A stretch of 64,000 nt of DNA from assembly GCA_024742765.1 (NCBI GenBank), contig JANSXT010000004.1:124001-188000 (forward strand). The letters are read 5' to 3'. Every line of letters starts with the position of its first letter. The first letter of the stretch is position 1. This DNA comes from Phyllobacteriaceae bacterium (lineage in GTDB: Bacteria > Pseudomonadota > Alphaproteobacteria > Rhizobiales > Rhizobiaceae). The notes under the pieces were generated by a model. The model was not told where the DNA came from. It made no database searches and saw only the letters and a list, made by a program, of their open reading frames with translations. The position numbers were made by a program, and so were the translations under genes. Positions 23,485 through 35,762 of this stretch are shown here, one piece after another.

Positions 23485-25116
23485 ATGTGCCGTGTCCGTG
23501 TGCTTCTGTGTTCTCTTGCCTGTTCCGCAGCCGCCCTGTCCTGGCAGGCCGGCCCGGCGCGCGCGCAGGCGCTCGTCGATGTCTGCTCGGGCCTCAGCGT
23601 CGATCTGCCGGTGCTCGATCCGGTCAGCAATGCGGCCTCGGGCCTGCTGGGCGGCCTGCTCGATCCCGTGCTCAATCTCATCATCGGCGAAGTCAACAAC
23701 GACATTCAGGTGCCGCTGAGCGGCCAGAACATCGGCCTGAGCATCCTCGACACGGATGGCAATGCGGTGGCGCTGGGCTCGGGCTGCGAATTGCGCACGC
23801 AGGGCGTGGATGTCGACAATGGTCAGGGAATCACCATGGGCGGCGGCTCGATCGACGGGTTGGGCGGTACCGGCAATCCAACCGCGTCGGCGGGTGAAGC
23901 CGATGCCATCGCCATCGGCAACGGCGCCAGCACCGCCGCAGGTTCCACGGGCGCGGTCGCGCTCGGTCTGCGCGGCAGCGTGACCGCCGTCGACGGGGTG
24001 GCGATCGGCCGCGACAGCACGGCATCGGCCGCAGGAGGGATCGCGCTGGGCGCAGGAACGGTGGCGAACCGGGCCGGCATGGCCGGCGCCAACGAGACCT
24101 TTTCGGGCACATCGGTGGCTTCGACCGCCGGTGCGCTCTCGGTCGGTGCGGCGGGCGCCGAACGGCAGATCACCAATGTCGCCGGCGGCACCGCCGACAC
24201 CGACGCGGTCAATCTGCGCCAGTTGCGCGCGGTCGGCGACAATCTGGCCGGTGCGATCGGCGGCGGCGCGGCGTTCGATCCGACCACTGGCCTCTTTACC
24301 GATCCGAGTTTCACAATCCGTGGAACGACCCACAATGATGTCGGCTCGGCGCTGGCGGCGCTCGACACGGCGCTGAACTCGGTCGGCGGCGATTTTGGCG
24401 TGATCGCCGCCAACAACACATCGGGCCTGGCCGACGCCGCTGCATCGGGCAGCGATGCGCTGGCTGTTGGCTGGGGGGCGCGGGCAAGCGGAACCGACGC
24501 GACGGCGACGGGCGCGGCGGCACAGGCGAGCGGCGATAGGTCGGTGGCCCAGGGCGCGCGGGCGGTGGCGTCGGGCAGCGGCGCGACCGCCGTCGGACAT
24601 GGCGCTTCGGCCACCCATGCGGGTTCGACGGCGCTTGGCGCCGGCGCCAGAACGGACCGCGCCAATCAGATCGTTCTGGGAACGGCGGCCAACACATACA
24701 CCATGCCCGGCATCGCGTCCGATGCCAGCCGGGCGACCCAGTCGGGTCCGACACAGATCGTGACGACCGACGCCGGCGGCAACCTGGCCGCCGTCCCGCT
24801 TCAATCTTTGCTTGGCGATCTCGCCAGCGCGGTGGGATCGGACATCGACCATCTGAACCGCCGCATCGACCAGGTGCAGACCGAATCGCGGCGGGGCATC
24901 GCCGCGGTCATGGCGATGGCCAATGCACCGATGCCGTCAGCGCCGGGCCGCACCACCTGGGCGGCCAATATGGGTGTCTACAAGTCCGAATGGGCCAGCG
25001 GCTTTGCCGTCGCGCACCGGCTGGACACGCCCAAGCCGAGCGGCATCACGGCGGCTTTCAGCCTCAACGCCGACGGACTGCCGGCGGCACGCGCCGGCCT
25101 GTTCGGAGAATTCTGA
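23485..25116 (+). CDS. Trimeric autotransporter adhesin, YadA-like
   Basis: The 543-residue protein has a signal peptide (MCRVRVLLCSLACSAAALSW to about ARAQA), a Cys-containing N-terminal region, and two blocks of YadA head repeats (DAIAIGNGAS, GAVALGLRG, DGVAIGRDS, GGIALGAG at about 140-205; then DALAVGWGA, STALGAGA at about 325-400). A neck-like segment (ITNVAGGTADTDAVNLRQL) lies between, and a YadA anchor closes the C terminus (LNRRIDQVQTESRRGIAAVMAMA, ending GLFGEF with terminal Phe). It should form a surface trimer for attachment. The ATG at 23485 has GAGGG upstream. It is short for the family. Confidence 0.92.
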   Translation: MCRVRVLLCSLACSAAALSWQAGPARAQALVDVCSGLSVDLPVLDPVSNAASGLLGGLLDPVLNLIIGEVNNDIQVPLSGQNIGLSILDTDGNAVALGSGCELRTQGVDVDNGQGITMGGGSIDGLGGTGNPTASAGEADAIAIGNGASTAAGSTGAVALGLRGSVTAVDGVAIGRDSTASAAGGIALGAGTVANRAGMAGANETFSGTSVASTAGALSVGAAGAERQITNVAGGTADTDAVNLRQLRAVGDNLAGAIGGGAAFDPTTGLFTDPSFTIRGTTHNDVGSALAALDTALNSVGGDFGVIAANNTSGLADAAASGSDALAVGWGARASGTDATATGAAAQASGDRSVAQGARAVASGSGATAVGHGASATHAGSTALGAGARTDRANQIVLGTAANTYTMPGIASDASRATQSGPTQIVTTDAGGNLAAVPLQSLLGDLASAVGSDIDHLNRRIDQVQTESRRGIAAVMAMANAPMPSAPGRTTWAANMGVYKSEWASGFAVAHRLDTPKPSGITAAFSLNADGLPAARAGLFGEF

Positions 25117-25140
25117 TCGCGCACCAGCCCCGGGGGGCGA

Positions 25141-26022
25141 TCAGCGGGTCGGCACGGGCGTCTCGCCGCGATAATCGTAAAAGCCGCGGCCGCTTTTGCG
25201 GCCCAGCCATCCGGCTTCGACATATTTCACCAGAAGCGGGCACGGGCGGTATTTGGAATCGGCCAGCCCGTCATGCAGCACCTGCATGATCGCCAGACAC
25301 GTGTCGAGCCCGATGAAATCGGCCAGTTCGAGCGGTCCCATCGGATGGTTGGCGCCCAGCTTCATCGCCGTGTCGATCGCCTCGACCGAGCCGACCCCCT
25401 CATAGAGCGTGTAGATCGCCTCGTTGATCATCGGCAAAAGGATGCGGTTGACGATGAAGGCGGGAAAATCCTCGGACACGGTCGAGGTCTTGCCCAGCTT
25501 GTCGACATAGGCGCGGGCGACATCGAACACTTCGTCGGCGGTGGCGATGCCGCGCACCAGTTCGACCAGCTTCATGCGCGGCACCGGGTTCATGAAATGG
25601 ATGCCCATGAAGCGCTCGGGCCGGTCCGTGGCCGCCGCCAGCCGCGTGATCGAGATCGATGAGGTGTTGGACGCGATCAGCGCTTCGGGCTTCAGGACCG
25701 GACACAGGTCGACGAAAATCTTGCGTTTGACCGCTTCGTTCTCGCTGGCCGCCTCGATGACGAGGTCACATCCGGACAGACCGTCCATGGTGCCTGTCAC
25801 CGAAATGCGCCCGACGATTGCATCGCGATCGTCGGCCTGCATGCGGCCTGCATCGACGGCCTTCTGCGTCTGGGCCTTGAGCTTGTCGAGGCCCGCCTGC
25901 GCCGCCTCTTCGGAAATGTCGGCGATCACCACATCATAGCCGGCCGCCGCCGAGACCTGGGCAATGCCGCCGCCCATCTGCCCCGCACCGATCACACCGA
26001 TCGTTTGCAACTGTTCGATCAT
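25141..26022 (-). CDS. hbd: 3-hydroxybutyryl-CoA / 3-hydroxyacyl-CoA dehydrogenase
   Basis: NAD-dependent oxidation of 3-hydroxyacyl-CoA to 3-ketoacyl-CoA in fatty-acid and polyhydroxybutyrate metabolism. The 293-residue protein has the Rossmann motif GVIGAGQMGGGIAQ at residue 9, the catalytic His in MGIHFMNPVPRMKLVE with the preceding SNTSSISI, and a C-terminal helical domain with NHPMGPLELADFIGLD. The length matches single-domain Hbd/PaaH. Start chosen at 26022; 26031 is possible. In many rhizobia it follows etfBA, but here those genes are 36 kb away. Confidence 0.93.
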   Translation of the reverse strand: MIEQLQTIGVIGAGQMGGGIAQVSAAAGYDVVIADISEEAAQAGLDKLKAQTQKAVDAGRMQADDRDAIVGRISVTGTMDGLSGCDLVIEAASENEAVKRKIFVDLCPVLKPEALIASNTSSISITRLAAATDRPERFMGIHFMNPVPRMKLVELVRGIATADEVFDVARAYVDKLGKTSTVSEDFPAFIVNRILLPMINEAIYTLYEGVGSVEAIDTAMKLGANHPMGPLELADFIGLDTCLAIMQVLHDGLADSKYRPCPLLVKYVEAGWLGRKSGRGFYDYRGETPVPTR

Positions 26023-26208
26023 CGCTCTCATCCCGTTTTTCTTGTCTTTTGACGGAAGTGTGCGGTTGTTGCGACGCAATGTAAATCGTTGCATCGCACC
26101 AAACCGGCGCCATGCGGCGTTTCATTCGCCGATTGTGACTTTCACGCCACGGCGCCTGCCCCCTTGGGTTGCGACCGGTGCCATGCATATCCCGCCCCAA
26201 CGCAAAGC

Positions 26209-26226
26209 GCGGGCCCGAGGACCCGC
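26209..26226 (-). terminator. Weak GC hairpin after clpB
   Basis: An imperfect GC-rich inverted repeat (GCGGG at one end and CCCGC at the other) lies about 33 bases past the clpB stop on the minus strand. No T tract follows. The rest of the 236-base gap between clpB and hbd shows no gene. Confidence 0.3.
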
Positions 26227-26258
26227 ACCGTTACTTCGTTTATCGTTTCGCCGCCCGG

Positions 26259-28877
<2,619 letters not shown>

Positions 28878-29020
28878 GGTCTTGTCGTCTCCAATCTTCC
28901 CCGCATCCCTCAAAGGCAATGCGCGGCTTCAATCGATGACGGGCCCCCGCCAGGCGGCGAGCCCCTGATACGATCACGATATGGTGACGCGTCGGACGCG
29001 AATAAAGGGGAAAAGGGCGC

Positions 29021-29053
29021 AAAAACAAACCGGCACGCCCCAGGGCGCGCCGG
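29021..29053 (-). terminator. Intrinsic terminator after DUF4167 gene
   Basis: On the minus strand the arms ccggcgcgccc and gggcgtgccgg (one mismatch) form a stable hairpin followed by TTTGTTTTTG. It lies about 32 bases past the DUF4167 stop and separates that gene from clpB, so clpB probably has its own promoter in the following 140 bases. Confidence 0.78.
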
Positions 29054-29085
29054 CTCGAACGGTCAGGTGCCGCGTGTTGAACGGC

Positions 29086-29724
29086 CTATTCGGCGGCCAC
29101 CGGCGCTTCTTCGCCATCGGCCGCGCCTTCGGATGCGGCCTCGGCTTCGACGGGCTTTTTGCGCGGCTTGCGGGGGCGCTTGGGCTTGGCCGGCTCTTCG
29201 ACATCGGCGGCCTGCTGGGCTTCTTCCTGGCGCACTTCGGCGGGCGTGCCGTCGATCACCGGCTGCGGCTGTGCCGCGGCGTCGGCCGGGCTTTCGCCGG
29301 CATCGGCGGTCGCTGCCGTGGGTTGCGCATCGTCGGCGTCCTGATTGCGGTCGTCGCGGTCCCGGCGGTTGCGGTTGCGGCGGCCCTGTTGCTGCTGGCC
29401 GTCATCGCGCCCCTGCCGATCGTCGCCGGAGGCCTGCTGCGGGTTGTCGCCCTGCTCGTCATCATCCTCGCGCGGCTGCGGCTGCGCGGCCAGAATGATG
29501 CGGTTGTAATGCTCGGCGTGCTGCAAATAGTTCTCAGCCATCACCGTGTCGCCGGACGACAGCGCGTCGCGCGCGAGCGTGGCGTATTTGTCGGCGATCA
29601 CCTGTGCATTGCCGCGAATTTTCACGTCAGGACCGTTGCTCTCATAGCTGCGCTGGAGCGGGTTCTGGTTGCGCCGGCCGCTGCCACGATTGCGCGAACG
29701 GCGTCCTTGTTGCTGTGGTCTCAT
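29086..29724 (-). CDS. DUF4167 domain protein
   Basis: The 212-residue protein has the DUF4167 core at residues 1-85: a basic Arg/Gln/Asn-rich start (MRPQQQGRRSRNRGSGRRN), then ANVKIRGNAQ-like DVKIRGNAQVIADKYATLARDALSSGDTVMAENYLQHAEHYNRI. The rest is a low-complexity Gln/Asp/Arg, then Pro/Ala/Glu, then Lys/Arg-rich tail. The basic ends suggest nucleic-acid or ribosome association, but the function is unknown. Its place between prmC and clpB is conserved in Hyphomicrobiales. The ATG at 29724 is preferred over a TTG one codon upstream. Confidence 0.93.
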   Translation of the reverse strand: MRPQQQGRRSRNRGSGRRNQNPLQRSYESNGPDVKIRGNAQVIADKYATLARDALSSGDTVMAENYLQHAEHYNRIILAAQPQPREDDDEQGDNPQQASGDDRQGRDDGQQQQGRRNRNRRDRDDRNQDADDAQPTAATADAGESPADAAAQPQPVIDGTPAEVRQEEAQQAADVEEPAKPKRPRKPRKKPVEAEAASEGAADGEEAPVAAE

Positions 29725-29727
29725 CAA

Positions 29728-30039
29728 TCTCTCATGTTCGGGTTATTCGGCTTGCATTGCGCAATTTCTTGGTGAGGAAACGTTTCGGCGCGCGGGTCCA
29801 ATGGTGTTACCGTCAAAGCAAGCTCTTGGCTTGCGATTGGTCATCATCGTGTCAGATCGCCCCTGCGACTAAACATGTCGGAACCGTGCGCCGCCGGCCT
29901 TCGGGCCATGCGGGAAAAGTCTTGCTGCTGTCGGTTGCCTGACTGCCGATCAATCTTGCGTATCGGCGTGTTTATCTAGTGGTAGCGAGCGCGGGACAGA
30001 TTGCCAAGGCATTTTTTCGTTTTTTGACGCGAATTCGTA
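29728..30039. other. Intergenic region between prmC and DUF4167 gene
   Basis: This 312-base gap has no credible ORF. It has a somewhat lower GC content than the flanks and contains one small perfect hairpin, gcaagc / gcttgc with a five-base loop (29818-29834), without a T tract. It probably holds the promoter and leader of the DUF4167 gene; a small RNA cannot be excluded. Confidence 0.5.
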
Positions 30040-30903
30040 TCAGCAGCTGAACAATATCGCCCTTTCGAGGCCGTTGAGGTCCTGTGCGCTGGCTGCGACC
30101 TGCATGCCGGCGGCCGCAAAAAGCCCGGCGACCGCCGATCTCTGGCCCTTGCCGATCTCGACGGCGATTCGCCCGCCGTCCGCCAGATGCGGCAGTGCCC
30201 GTGCGGCGATCAGCCCGTAGGCGTTGAGCCCGTCCGAGCCGCCATCCAGCGCGGCGAGCGGGTCATGGTCGCGCACATCGGGATCAAGCGTCGGAATGAC
30301 CGCCGTCGGAATATAGGGCGGGTTGGAGACGATCAGGTCGAACTGTCCCGTCAGCGCGGCGAACCAGTCCGAGCGCAAGGCGGTGAAGCGCTCGGACAGG
30401 CCGAGCCCCTGCGCATTGCGCATCGCCATTTCCAGCGCTTCGGCGGAGACATCGGTGCCGGTCGCCACCGCCTCGGGCACCTCGTTGAGGATGGCGAGCG
30501 CGATGGCGCCGCTGCCCGTGCCCAGGTCAAGAACGCGGCAGGTGCCGGTCTTCTCGGCGCGGTGGCGCGCAAACGGCAACACCAGGTCGACCAGCGTCTC
30601 AGTGTCGGGGCGCGGCACCAGCGTGTGGGCGTTCAGCGACAGGGGCAGGCCGTAGAACTCGCGCCAGCCGATGATCCGGTGCACCGGTTCGTGGCTCATG
30701 CGCCGGGCGATCGCCGTTCTGAGCGCCTGGTGCTGGCGCGGGTTGAGCGGCTTGTCGGGTTGGGTCAGCCGGTCCAGCGCGGTCATGCCGGTGGTGTGCT
30801 CGACCAAAAGCGTCACATCGAGGTCGGGCGTCGGCGAGCCGGCGCGGGACAGATGGGCGACCGCATCGTCATAGGCGTCCTGAAGGCTGGCCGACCCGGT
30901 CAT
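30040..30903 (-). CDS. prmC: Peptide chain release factor N5-glutamine methyltransferase
   Basis: Methylates the Gln of the GGQ motif in release factors RF1 and RF2. The 287-residue protein has a helical N-terminal domain, SAM motif I LDLGTGSGAIALAIL near residue 122, and the catalytic motif SNPPYIPT near residue 190. It begins one base after the prfA stop, so its substrate gene and it are co-translated, the usual arrangement. It is the last clear member of the lysC-ptsP-prfA-prmC operon. Confidence 0.96.
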   Translation of the reverse strand: MTGSASLQDAYDDAVAHLSRAGSPTPDLDVTLLVEHTTGMTALDRLTQPDKPLNPRQHQALRTAIARRMSHEPVHRIIGWREFYGLPLSLNAHTLVPRPDTETLVDLVLPFARHRAEKTGTCRVLDLGTGSGAIALAILNEVPEAVATGTDVSAEALEMAMRNAQGLGLSERFTALRSDWFAALTGQFDLIVSNPPYIPTAVIPTLDPDVRDHDPLAALDGGSDGLNAYGLIAARALPHLADGGRIAVEIGKGQRSAVAGLFAAAGMQVAASAQDLNGLERAILFSC

Positions 30904-30904
30904 C

Positions 30905-31981
30905 TCATGCCGCCGCCTCTTCGGTGAGCAGTCTGGCCTGATGGTCTGCGGTCAGCGCGTCGACGATTTCGCCGAGGTCGCCCTCCATCACCCGGTCCAG
31001 CTTGTATAGCGTCAGATTGATGCGGTGGTCGGTGACGCGCCCTTGCGGAAAATTGTAAGTGCGGATGCGTTCGGACCGGTCGCCGGACCCGACCTGGAGA
31101 CGCCGCGCTTCGGAGCGTTCCTCGGCCGCCTTGCGCCGTTCTTCGTCGTAAAGGCGGGCGCGCAGGATCTCCATGGCCCGGGCGCGGTTCTGATGCTGCG
31201 ATTTCTCCGCCTGCACCACCACGATGCCGGACGGGACATGGGTGATGCGCACCGCCGAATCGGTCGTGTTGACATGCTGGCCGCCAGCGCCCGATGCCCG
31301 CATCGTGTCAATGCGGATGTCCTCGTTGCGGATGTCGACATCGACCTCCTCGGCCTTGGGCAGGACGGCCACCGTCGCCGCCGAGGTGTGGATGCGGCCG
31401 CCGGCCTCGGTCTCGGGCACGCGCTGGACGCGATGAACACCGGACTCGAATTTAAGCTTCGAGAAGACGCCCTTGCCTTCGACCTGCGCGATGATCTCCT
31501 TGTAGCCGCCGGCATCGCCGTCCGATGCCGAAACAATCTCCATCTTCCAGCCATGGGCGGCGGCGTAGCGCTCATACATGCGGAACAGGTCCCCGGCGAA
31601 AAGGGCGGCTTCCAGCCCGCCGGTGCCGGCGCGGATCTCCAGGATGGCGCTGCGCTGGTCGGCGGCGTCGCGCGGCAGCAAAAGCAGCCTGATATCCTGC
31701 CCGAGGGCTTCGAGGCGACCGTCGAGTTCGGGCCGCTCCTCCTCGGCGAGCGCGCGCATCTCGGCCTCGACGTCCGCGTCCGAGAGCAGCGCGTCCAGAT
31801 CGTCGCGCTCGGCCTCGACCTGGCGGTACTCGCGAATCTTGCCGGCGATCTCCTCAAGCTCGGCATATTCGGCGGCGAGGCGGACATAGGTCTCGCTGTC
31901 GGGACCTTCGGCCATCTGCGCCTCGAGCATGTCGAAGCGCTTGACCATCTGGTCCATCTTGTCGGCTGGCAGATCGAGCAT
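30905..31981 (-). CDS. prfA: Peptide chain release factor 1
   Basis: Terminates translation at UAA and UAG codons. The 358-residue protein has the GGQ motif in [20 protein letters not shown] near residue 230 and the PxT-type codon-recognition region before it ([18 protein letters not shown]). The start gives [19 protein letters not shown], conserved in alphaproteobacterial RF1. It lies 30 bases after ptsP and one base before prmC. Confidence 0.97.
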   Translation of the reverse strand: MLDLPADKMDQMVKRFDMLEAQMAEGPDSETYVRLAAEYAELEEIAGKIREYRQVEAERDDLDALLSDADVEAEMRALAEEERPELDGRLEALGQDIRLLLLPRDAADQRSAILEIRAGTGGLEAALFAGDLFRMYERYAAAHGWKMEIVSASDGDAGGYKEIIAQVEGKGVFSKLKFESGVHRVQRVPETEAGGRIHTSAATVAVLPKAEEVDVDIRNEDIRIDTMRASGAGGQHVNTTDSAVRITHVPSGIVVVQAEKSQHQNRARAMEILRARLYDEERRKAAEERSEARRLQVGSGDRSERIRTYNFPQGRVTDHRINLTLYKLDRVMEGDLGEIVDALTADHQARLLTEEAAA

Positions 31982-32011
31982 GGCGGGTTGATAGCGAGCC
32001 TTGGCGCGCTG

Positions 32012-34324
32012 TCAAAGGGGAATGGTGCGCGCGTCGGCGAATTCGCGGATGATTTCGCGGATATTGGCGCCCGTGCCGCCATTTTCAAGCGGCTCGGCAA
32101 TCGCGTCATGCAGGGCGGCCAGATCGGTCTTCAGAAGGGCCGCCTTGACCGGCCCGATAGCGGCCGGCGACATGGACAGGGTGGTGATGCCGAGCGCGGC
32201 AAGGGCGAGCGCTTCAAGCGGCCGGCCGGCCATCTCGCCGCACAGCGTCAATGGCGTGTCGTGGCGGCCGGCGGCATCGGCAATCGACTTGAGCGCACGC
32301 AGGAAGGTCGGCGACAGGGTGTCGAAACGGTCGGCGATGCGGCTGTTGCCGCGGTCGGCGGCGTGCATGAACTGGAACAGATCGTTGGAGCCGATCGACA
32401 CGAAGTCGACCTTTTCCATCAGACCGTCCATATCGAACAGGAGCGAGGGCACTTCGAGCATCGCGCCGATGCGCAGCGTCAGCGGCAGGCCGTGGCCGAA
32501 GCGCGACAGATGCTTGACCTCGCGCATGATCAGCGCGCGCGCCTGATCGATCTCGTGCAGTTCGGTGACCATGGGCAGCATCAGTCGCAATTCGCGGCCC
32601 GATGCGGCCTTCAGAAGCGCCCGCACCTGGGTCCGCAAAAGGCCGGGCCGGTCGAGCGCCAGCCGCATGGCGCGCCAGCCAAGCGCCGGGTTTTCCTCGT
32701 CGGGTGCGTTGCGGAAATAAGGCAGCACCTTGTCGCCGCCTATGTCGAGCGTGCGGAAGGTGACGGGTCGGCCGGCGGCGGCATCGAGCACAGATCGATA
32801 AAGCCGTTCCTGTGCTTCGGCACGCGGGAAGGTGGCGGCGATCATGAATTGCAGTTCGGTGCGGAACAGGCCGATGCCGGCCGCCCCGGACTGCTCGACC
32901 TGCGGCAGATCGACCAGCAGCCCGGCATTCATCATCAGCGTGATGGGTTGGCCGTCGGCGGTGACTGATGGCCGGTCGCGTAGCGTCCGGTATTCCTCCT
33001 GCCGGCGGGCACGAAAGCGGACTTTTTCCGCGTAGGCGGCCTCGACACCGGGTTGCGGGCGAAGATGCACATGGCCGGCCAGGCCGTCGACGATGATCGG
33101 ATCGCCCGAATCGGACATGGCAACGATGCCCTTGGCGCCGCCGGCCACGGGAATGTTCATGGCGCGGGCAACGATGACGACATGGCTGGTCGGCGCGCCT
33201 TCCTCCAGCACAAGGCCGCGCAGGCGGTCACGTGGATAGTCAAGCAGTTCGGCCGCGCCCATGTTGCGCGCGACGATGATGGCGTCGTCGGGCAGCGACT
33301 TTGCGCCATGGGATGGCTCGCCGCTGATCAACTGGCGCAGCAGGCGGTTCGCCAGATCGTCGAAATCGCTCATGCGTTCGCGCAGATAGGGGTCGGTGAC
33401 CGTGCCGAGCCGCGCGCGCATGTCGCTTTGAACCTTTTCGACGCCGGCCTCGGCGGTCAGGCCGTTGCGGATCGCTTCCTCCATGCGCTGCACCCAACCC
33501 TTGTCGTGGGCGAACATGCGGTAGGTTTCCAAGACGTCGCGATGCTCGCCCTCAAAGGCGACGTCGCCGCGCGACAGCATGTCGTCGATCGTCAGCCGCA
33601 GGCTGGAGAGCGCGGCGCCCAACCGTTCCAGTTCGGCCCGCGTGTCGTCGTTGAACATGTCGGTGACAACGACGCGCGGCTCGTGCAGGACCACATGGCC
33701 GAGCCCGATGCCTTCGGAAAGGGGCTGGCCGTGATGGGTGACCGGCTTGGCGAGATCGAGTTCGACGCCGGTCGACGACAGGCTTCTCAGATCGCCGGTG
33801 GCGATCATCTCACCGATCACCATGGCGACGGTTTCCATCGCCTCGCCCTCATCGTCGCCATAGGCGCGATGGGCCTCGTTCTGGACGACGAGAACCCCAA
33901 GCGTGCGGCCGGCGCGCAGGATCGGCACGCCGAGGAAGGAATTGTAGAGTTCCTCGCCGGTCTCAGGGAGATATTCGAAGGCCGGATGCTTTTGCGCTTC
34001 GGCCAAATTCAACGGGCGCGAGGAAGCGGCGATCGTGCCGACAAGGCCCTGGCCGAGCCGCAATTGCGATTGGTGGACCGCCTTGGGATTGAGGCCGACC
34101 GTGGCATAGAGTTCCAGCACGCCGTCGGCGCGCAGCGCATAGACCGAGCAGACCTCGGCGACCATGGACTGGGCGATCTGGCCGACGATCCGGTCGAGGC
34201 GCTGCTGCGGCGCCATCGGCTCGGCCATGACTTCGCGGATGCGCTTAAGAAGCACGCGGGAGCCCGCGTCCTTGTCGCGGGTCGCGGGCGGCCCGTCGGG
34301 TCCGGAAAATCGGTTGGCGCTCAT
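32012..34324 (-). CDS. ptsP: Nitrogen-type PTS enzyme I (EI-Ntr)
   Basis: PEP-protein phosphotransferase that starts the regulatory PTS-Ntr phosphorelay (to NPr and EIIA-Ntr), not sugar uptake. The 770 residues hold an N-terminal GAF domain at about 30-165, the phospho-His swivelling domain with EEGAPTSHVVIVARAMNIP near residue 378, and the PEP-binding domain with TLDIGGDK, LFRTELQFM and CGEMAGRP. The ATG at 34324 starts MSANRFSGP; the reading frame stays open upstream but lies in lysC. Between lysC and prfA, as usual in rhizobia. Confidence 0.96.
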   Translation of the reverse strand: MSANRFSGPDGPPATRDKDAGSRVLLKRIREVMAEPMAPQQRLDRIVGQIAQSMVAEVCSVYALRADGVLELYATVGLNPKAVHQSQLRLGQGLVGTIAASSRPLNLAEAQKHPAFEYLPETGEELYNSFLGVPILRAGRTLGVLVVQNEAHRAYGDDEGEAMETVAMVIGEMIATGDLRSLSSTGVELDLAKPVTHHGQPLSEGIGLGHVVLHEPRVVVTDMFNDDTRAELERLGAALSSLRLTIDDMLSRGDVAFEGEHRDVLETYRMFAHDKGWVQRMEEAIRNGLTAEAGVEKVQSDMRARLGTVTDPYLRERMSDFDDLANRLLRQLISGEPSHGAKSLPDDAIIVARNMGAAELLDYPRDRLRGLVLEEGAPTSHVVIVARAMNIPVAGGAKGIVAMSDSGDPIIVDGLAGHVHLRPQPGVEAAYAEKVRFRARRQEEYRTLRDRPSVTADGQPITLMMNAGLLVDLPQVEQSGAAGIGLFRTELQFMIAATFPRAEAQERLYRSVLDAAAGRPVTFRTLDIGGDKVLPYFRNAPDEENPALGWRAMRLALDRPGLLRTQVRALLKAASGRELRLMLPMVTELHEIDQARALIMREVKHLSRFGHGLPLTLRIGAMLEVPSLLFDMDGLMEKVDFVSIGSNDLFQFMHAADRGNSRIADRFDTLSPTFLRALKSIADAAGRHDTPLTLCGEMAGRPLEALALAALGITTLSMSPAAIGPVKAALLKTDLAALHDAIAEPLENGGTGANIREIIREFADARTIPL

Positions 34325-34346
34325 GGCCCCAATCTGGACCGGCGCG

Positions 34347-35621
34347 TCAGGCCTTGTCGAGCCCATAGACGCCGTGCAGCGTCCGCACTGCGAGTTCGGC
34401 ATAGTCGCCGTCGATCAGGATGGAGATCTTGATCTCCGAGGTGGTGATGGCGCGGATGTTGATCGCCTTGTCGGCCAGCGCCTTAAAGGCGGTGGCGGCG
34501 ACGCCGGCATGCGACCGCATGCCGATGCCGATCACCGAAACCTTGGCCAGACCCGTCTCGGACTGGACCGTGTCGTAGCCGATCGCCTGCTTGTGCTGTT
34601 CGAGCGCAGCAACGGCCTTGTCGACATCGCCGGACGGCACGGTGAACGTCATATCGGTGTAGTTGCCGTCGGCGGACACGTTCTGCACGATCATGTCGAC
34701 ATTGATGCCCGCTTCGGCGAGCGGGCCGAAACTGGCGGCCGTAATGCCGGGACGATCGGCGACGCGGCGCAGCGAAATCTGTGCCTCGTCCTTGGCATAG
34801 GCGATGCCGGTGACGGTTTCCTGTTCCACGATCTCGTCCTCACTGCAGATCAGCGTTCCGGGCGGGTTGTCGAAGTCGTCCATGCCCGGCGCGTCGGGGG
34901 CGTCGAAGCTGGACCGCACGAAGGTACGCACATTGTGCACCATGGCCATTTCCACCGAGCGCACCTGCAGCACTTTCGCACCAAGGGACGCCATTTCCAG
35001 CATCTCCTCGAAGGAGACCCTGGCCAGACGGCGTGCCGCCGGCTCGATGCGCGGGTCGGTGGTGTAGACACCGTCGACATCGGTGTAGATGTCGCAACGG
35101 TCGGCGCGAACCGCCGCGGCAAGCGCCACGGCCGATGTGTCCGAGCCGCCGCGCCCGAGCGTTGCGATGCGGTTGTCCGGGCCGATGCCCTGAAAGCCGG
35201 CGACGACCGCCACCTGGTTCATCGACAGGCGCTCGTTCAGCGTGTCGGCCTCGATGTCCGCGATGCGAGCAGCGCCATGGGCGTTGTCGGTTCGAACGGG
35301 GATCTGCCAGCCTTGCCAGGAGCGGGCATCGACGCCCATCGATTGCAGGGCGATCGCCAGAAGGCCGCTCGTTACCTGCTCGCCCGACGAGACGATCGTG
35401 TCATATTCGCGGGCGTCATAGAAGGACGCGGCGGCGCCGGCGGTCACCGGCATCCGGCGCACCCATTCGACCAGCTCGTTGGTCTTTCCCGCCATGGCGG
35501 ACACGACCACGGCGACCTGGTGGCCCGCATCCGCCTCGCGCTTGACGTGGCGCGCCACATTGCAGATGCGGTCCAGATCGGCGACGGACGTGCCGCCAAA
35601 TTTCATCACGATGCGGGCCAT
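34347..35621 (-). CDS. lysC: Aspartate kinase
   Basis: Phosphorylates aspartate at the head of the lysine/threonine/methionine pathway. The 424-residue protein starts with [19 protein letters not shown], has the [15 protein letters not shown] segment near 165 and the VYTTDPRI segment, and ends in two ACT domains (about 265-420) that normally give feedback control by lysine or threonine. The frame stays open far upstream, but that is antisense to ubiG. It is divergent from ubiG across 141 bases. Confidence 0.96.
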   Translation of the reverse strand: MARIVMKFGGTSVADLDRICNVARHVKREADAGHQVAVVVSAMAGKTNELVEWVRRMPVTAGAAASFYDAREYDTIVSSGEQVTSGLLAIALQSMGVDARSWQGWQIPVRTDNAHGAARIADIEADTLNERLSMNQVAVVAGFQGIGPDNRIATLGRGGSDTSAVALAAAVRADRCDIYTDVDGVYTTDPRIEPAARRLARVSFEEMLEMASLGAKVLQVRSVEMAMVHNVRTFVRSSFDAPDAPGMDDFDNPPGTLICSEDEIVEQETVTGIAYAKDEAQISLRRVADRPGITAASFGPLAEAGINVDMIVQNVSADGNYTDMTFTVPSGDVDKAVAALEQHKQAIGYDTVQSETGLAKVSVIGIGMRSHAGVAATAFKALADKAINIRAITTSEIKISILIDGDYAELAVRTLHGVYGLDKA

Positions 35622-35762
35622 TTGCGGGAGTCCGGCGGGTGGGTGTCCATGAAACGCGCCGGTCCATAGCGGACTATGCCGCACCCCGCAAGCAAGCCCA
35701 TGGGTTGACTTGGCCGCCCTTCCGCCCGACTTGCTTCGGCGGACGACAATGCGGAGCATAAG

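Noticed and set aside
23443-24852. Minus-strand frame opposite the autotransporter gene
   Set aside because: The plus strand has a signal peptide, head repeats and anchor; the reverse frame has none of these.
28878-29020. RpoH-type heat-shock promoter before clpB
   Set aside because: A CCATAT-like -10 can be found on the minus strand, but no convincing CTTG -35 lies at the right distance, so I did not annotate it.
31025-34432. Long plus-strand frames opposite prfA and ptsP
   Set aside because: Mirror frames of conserved genes; no recognisable domains and implausible His/Arg content.
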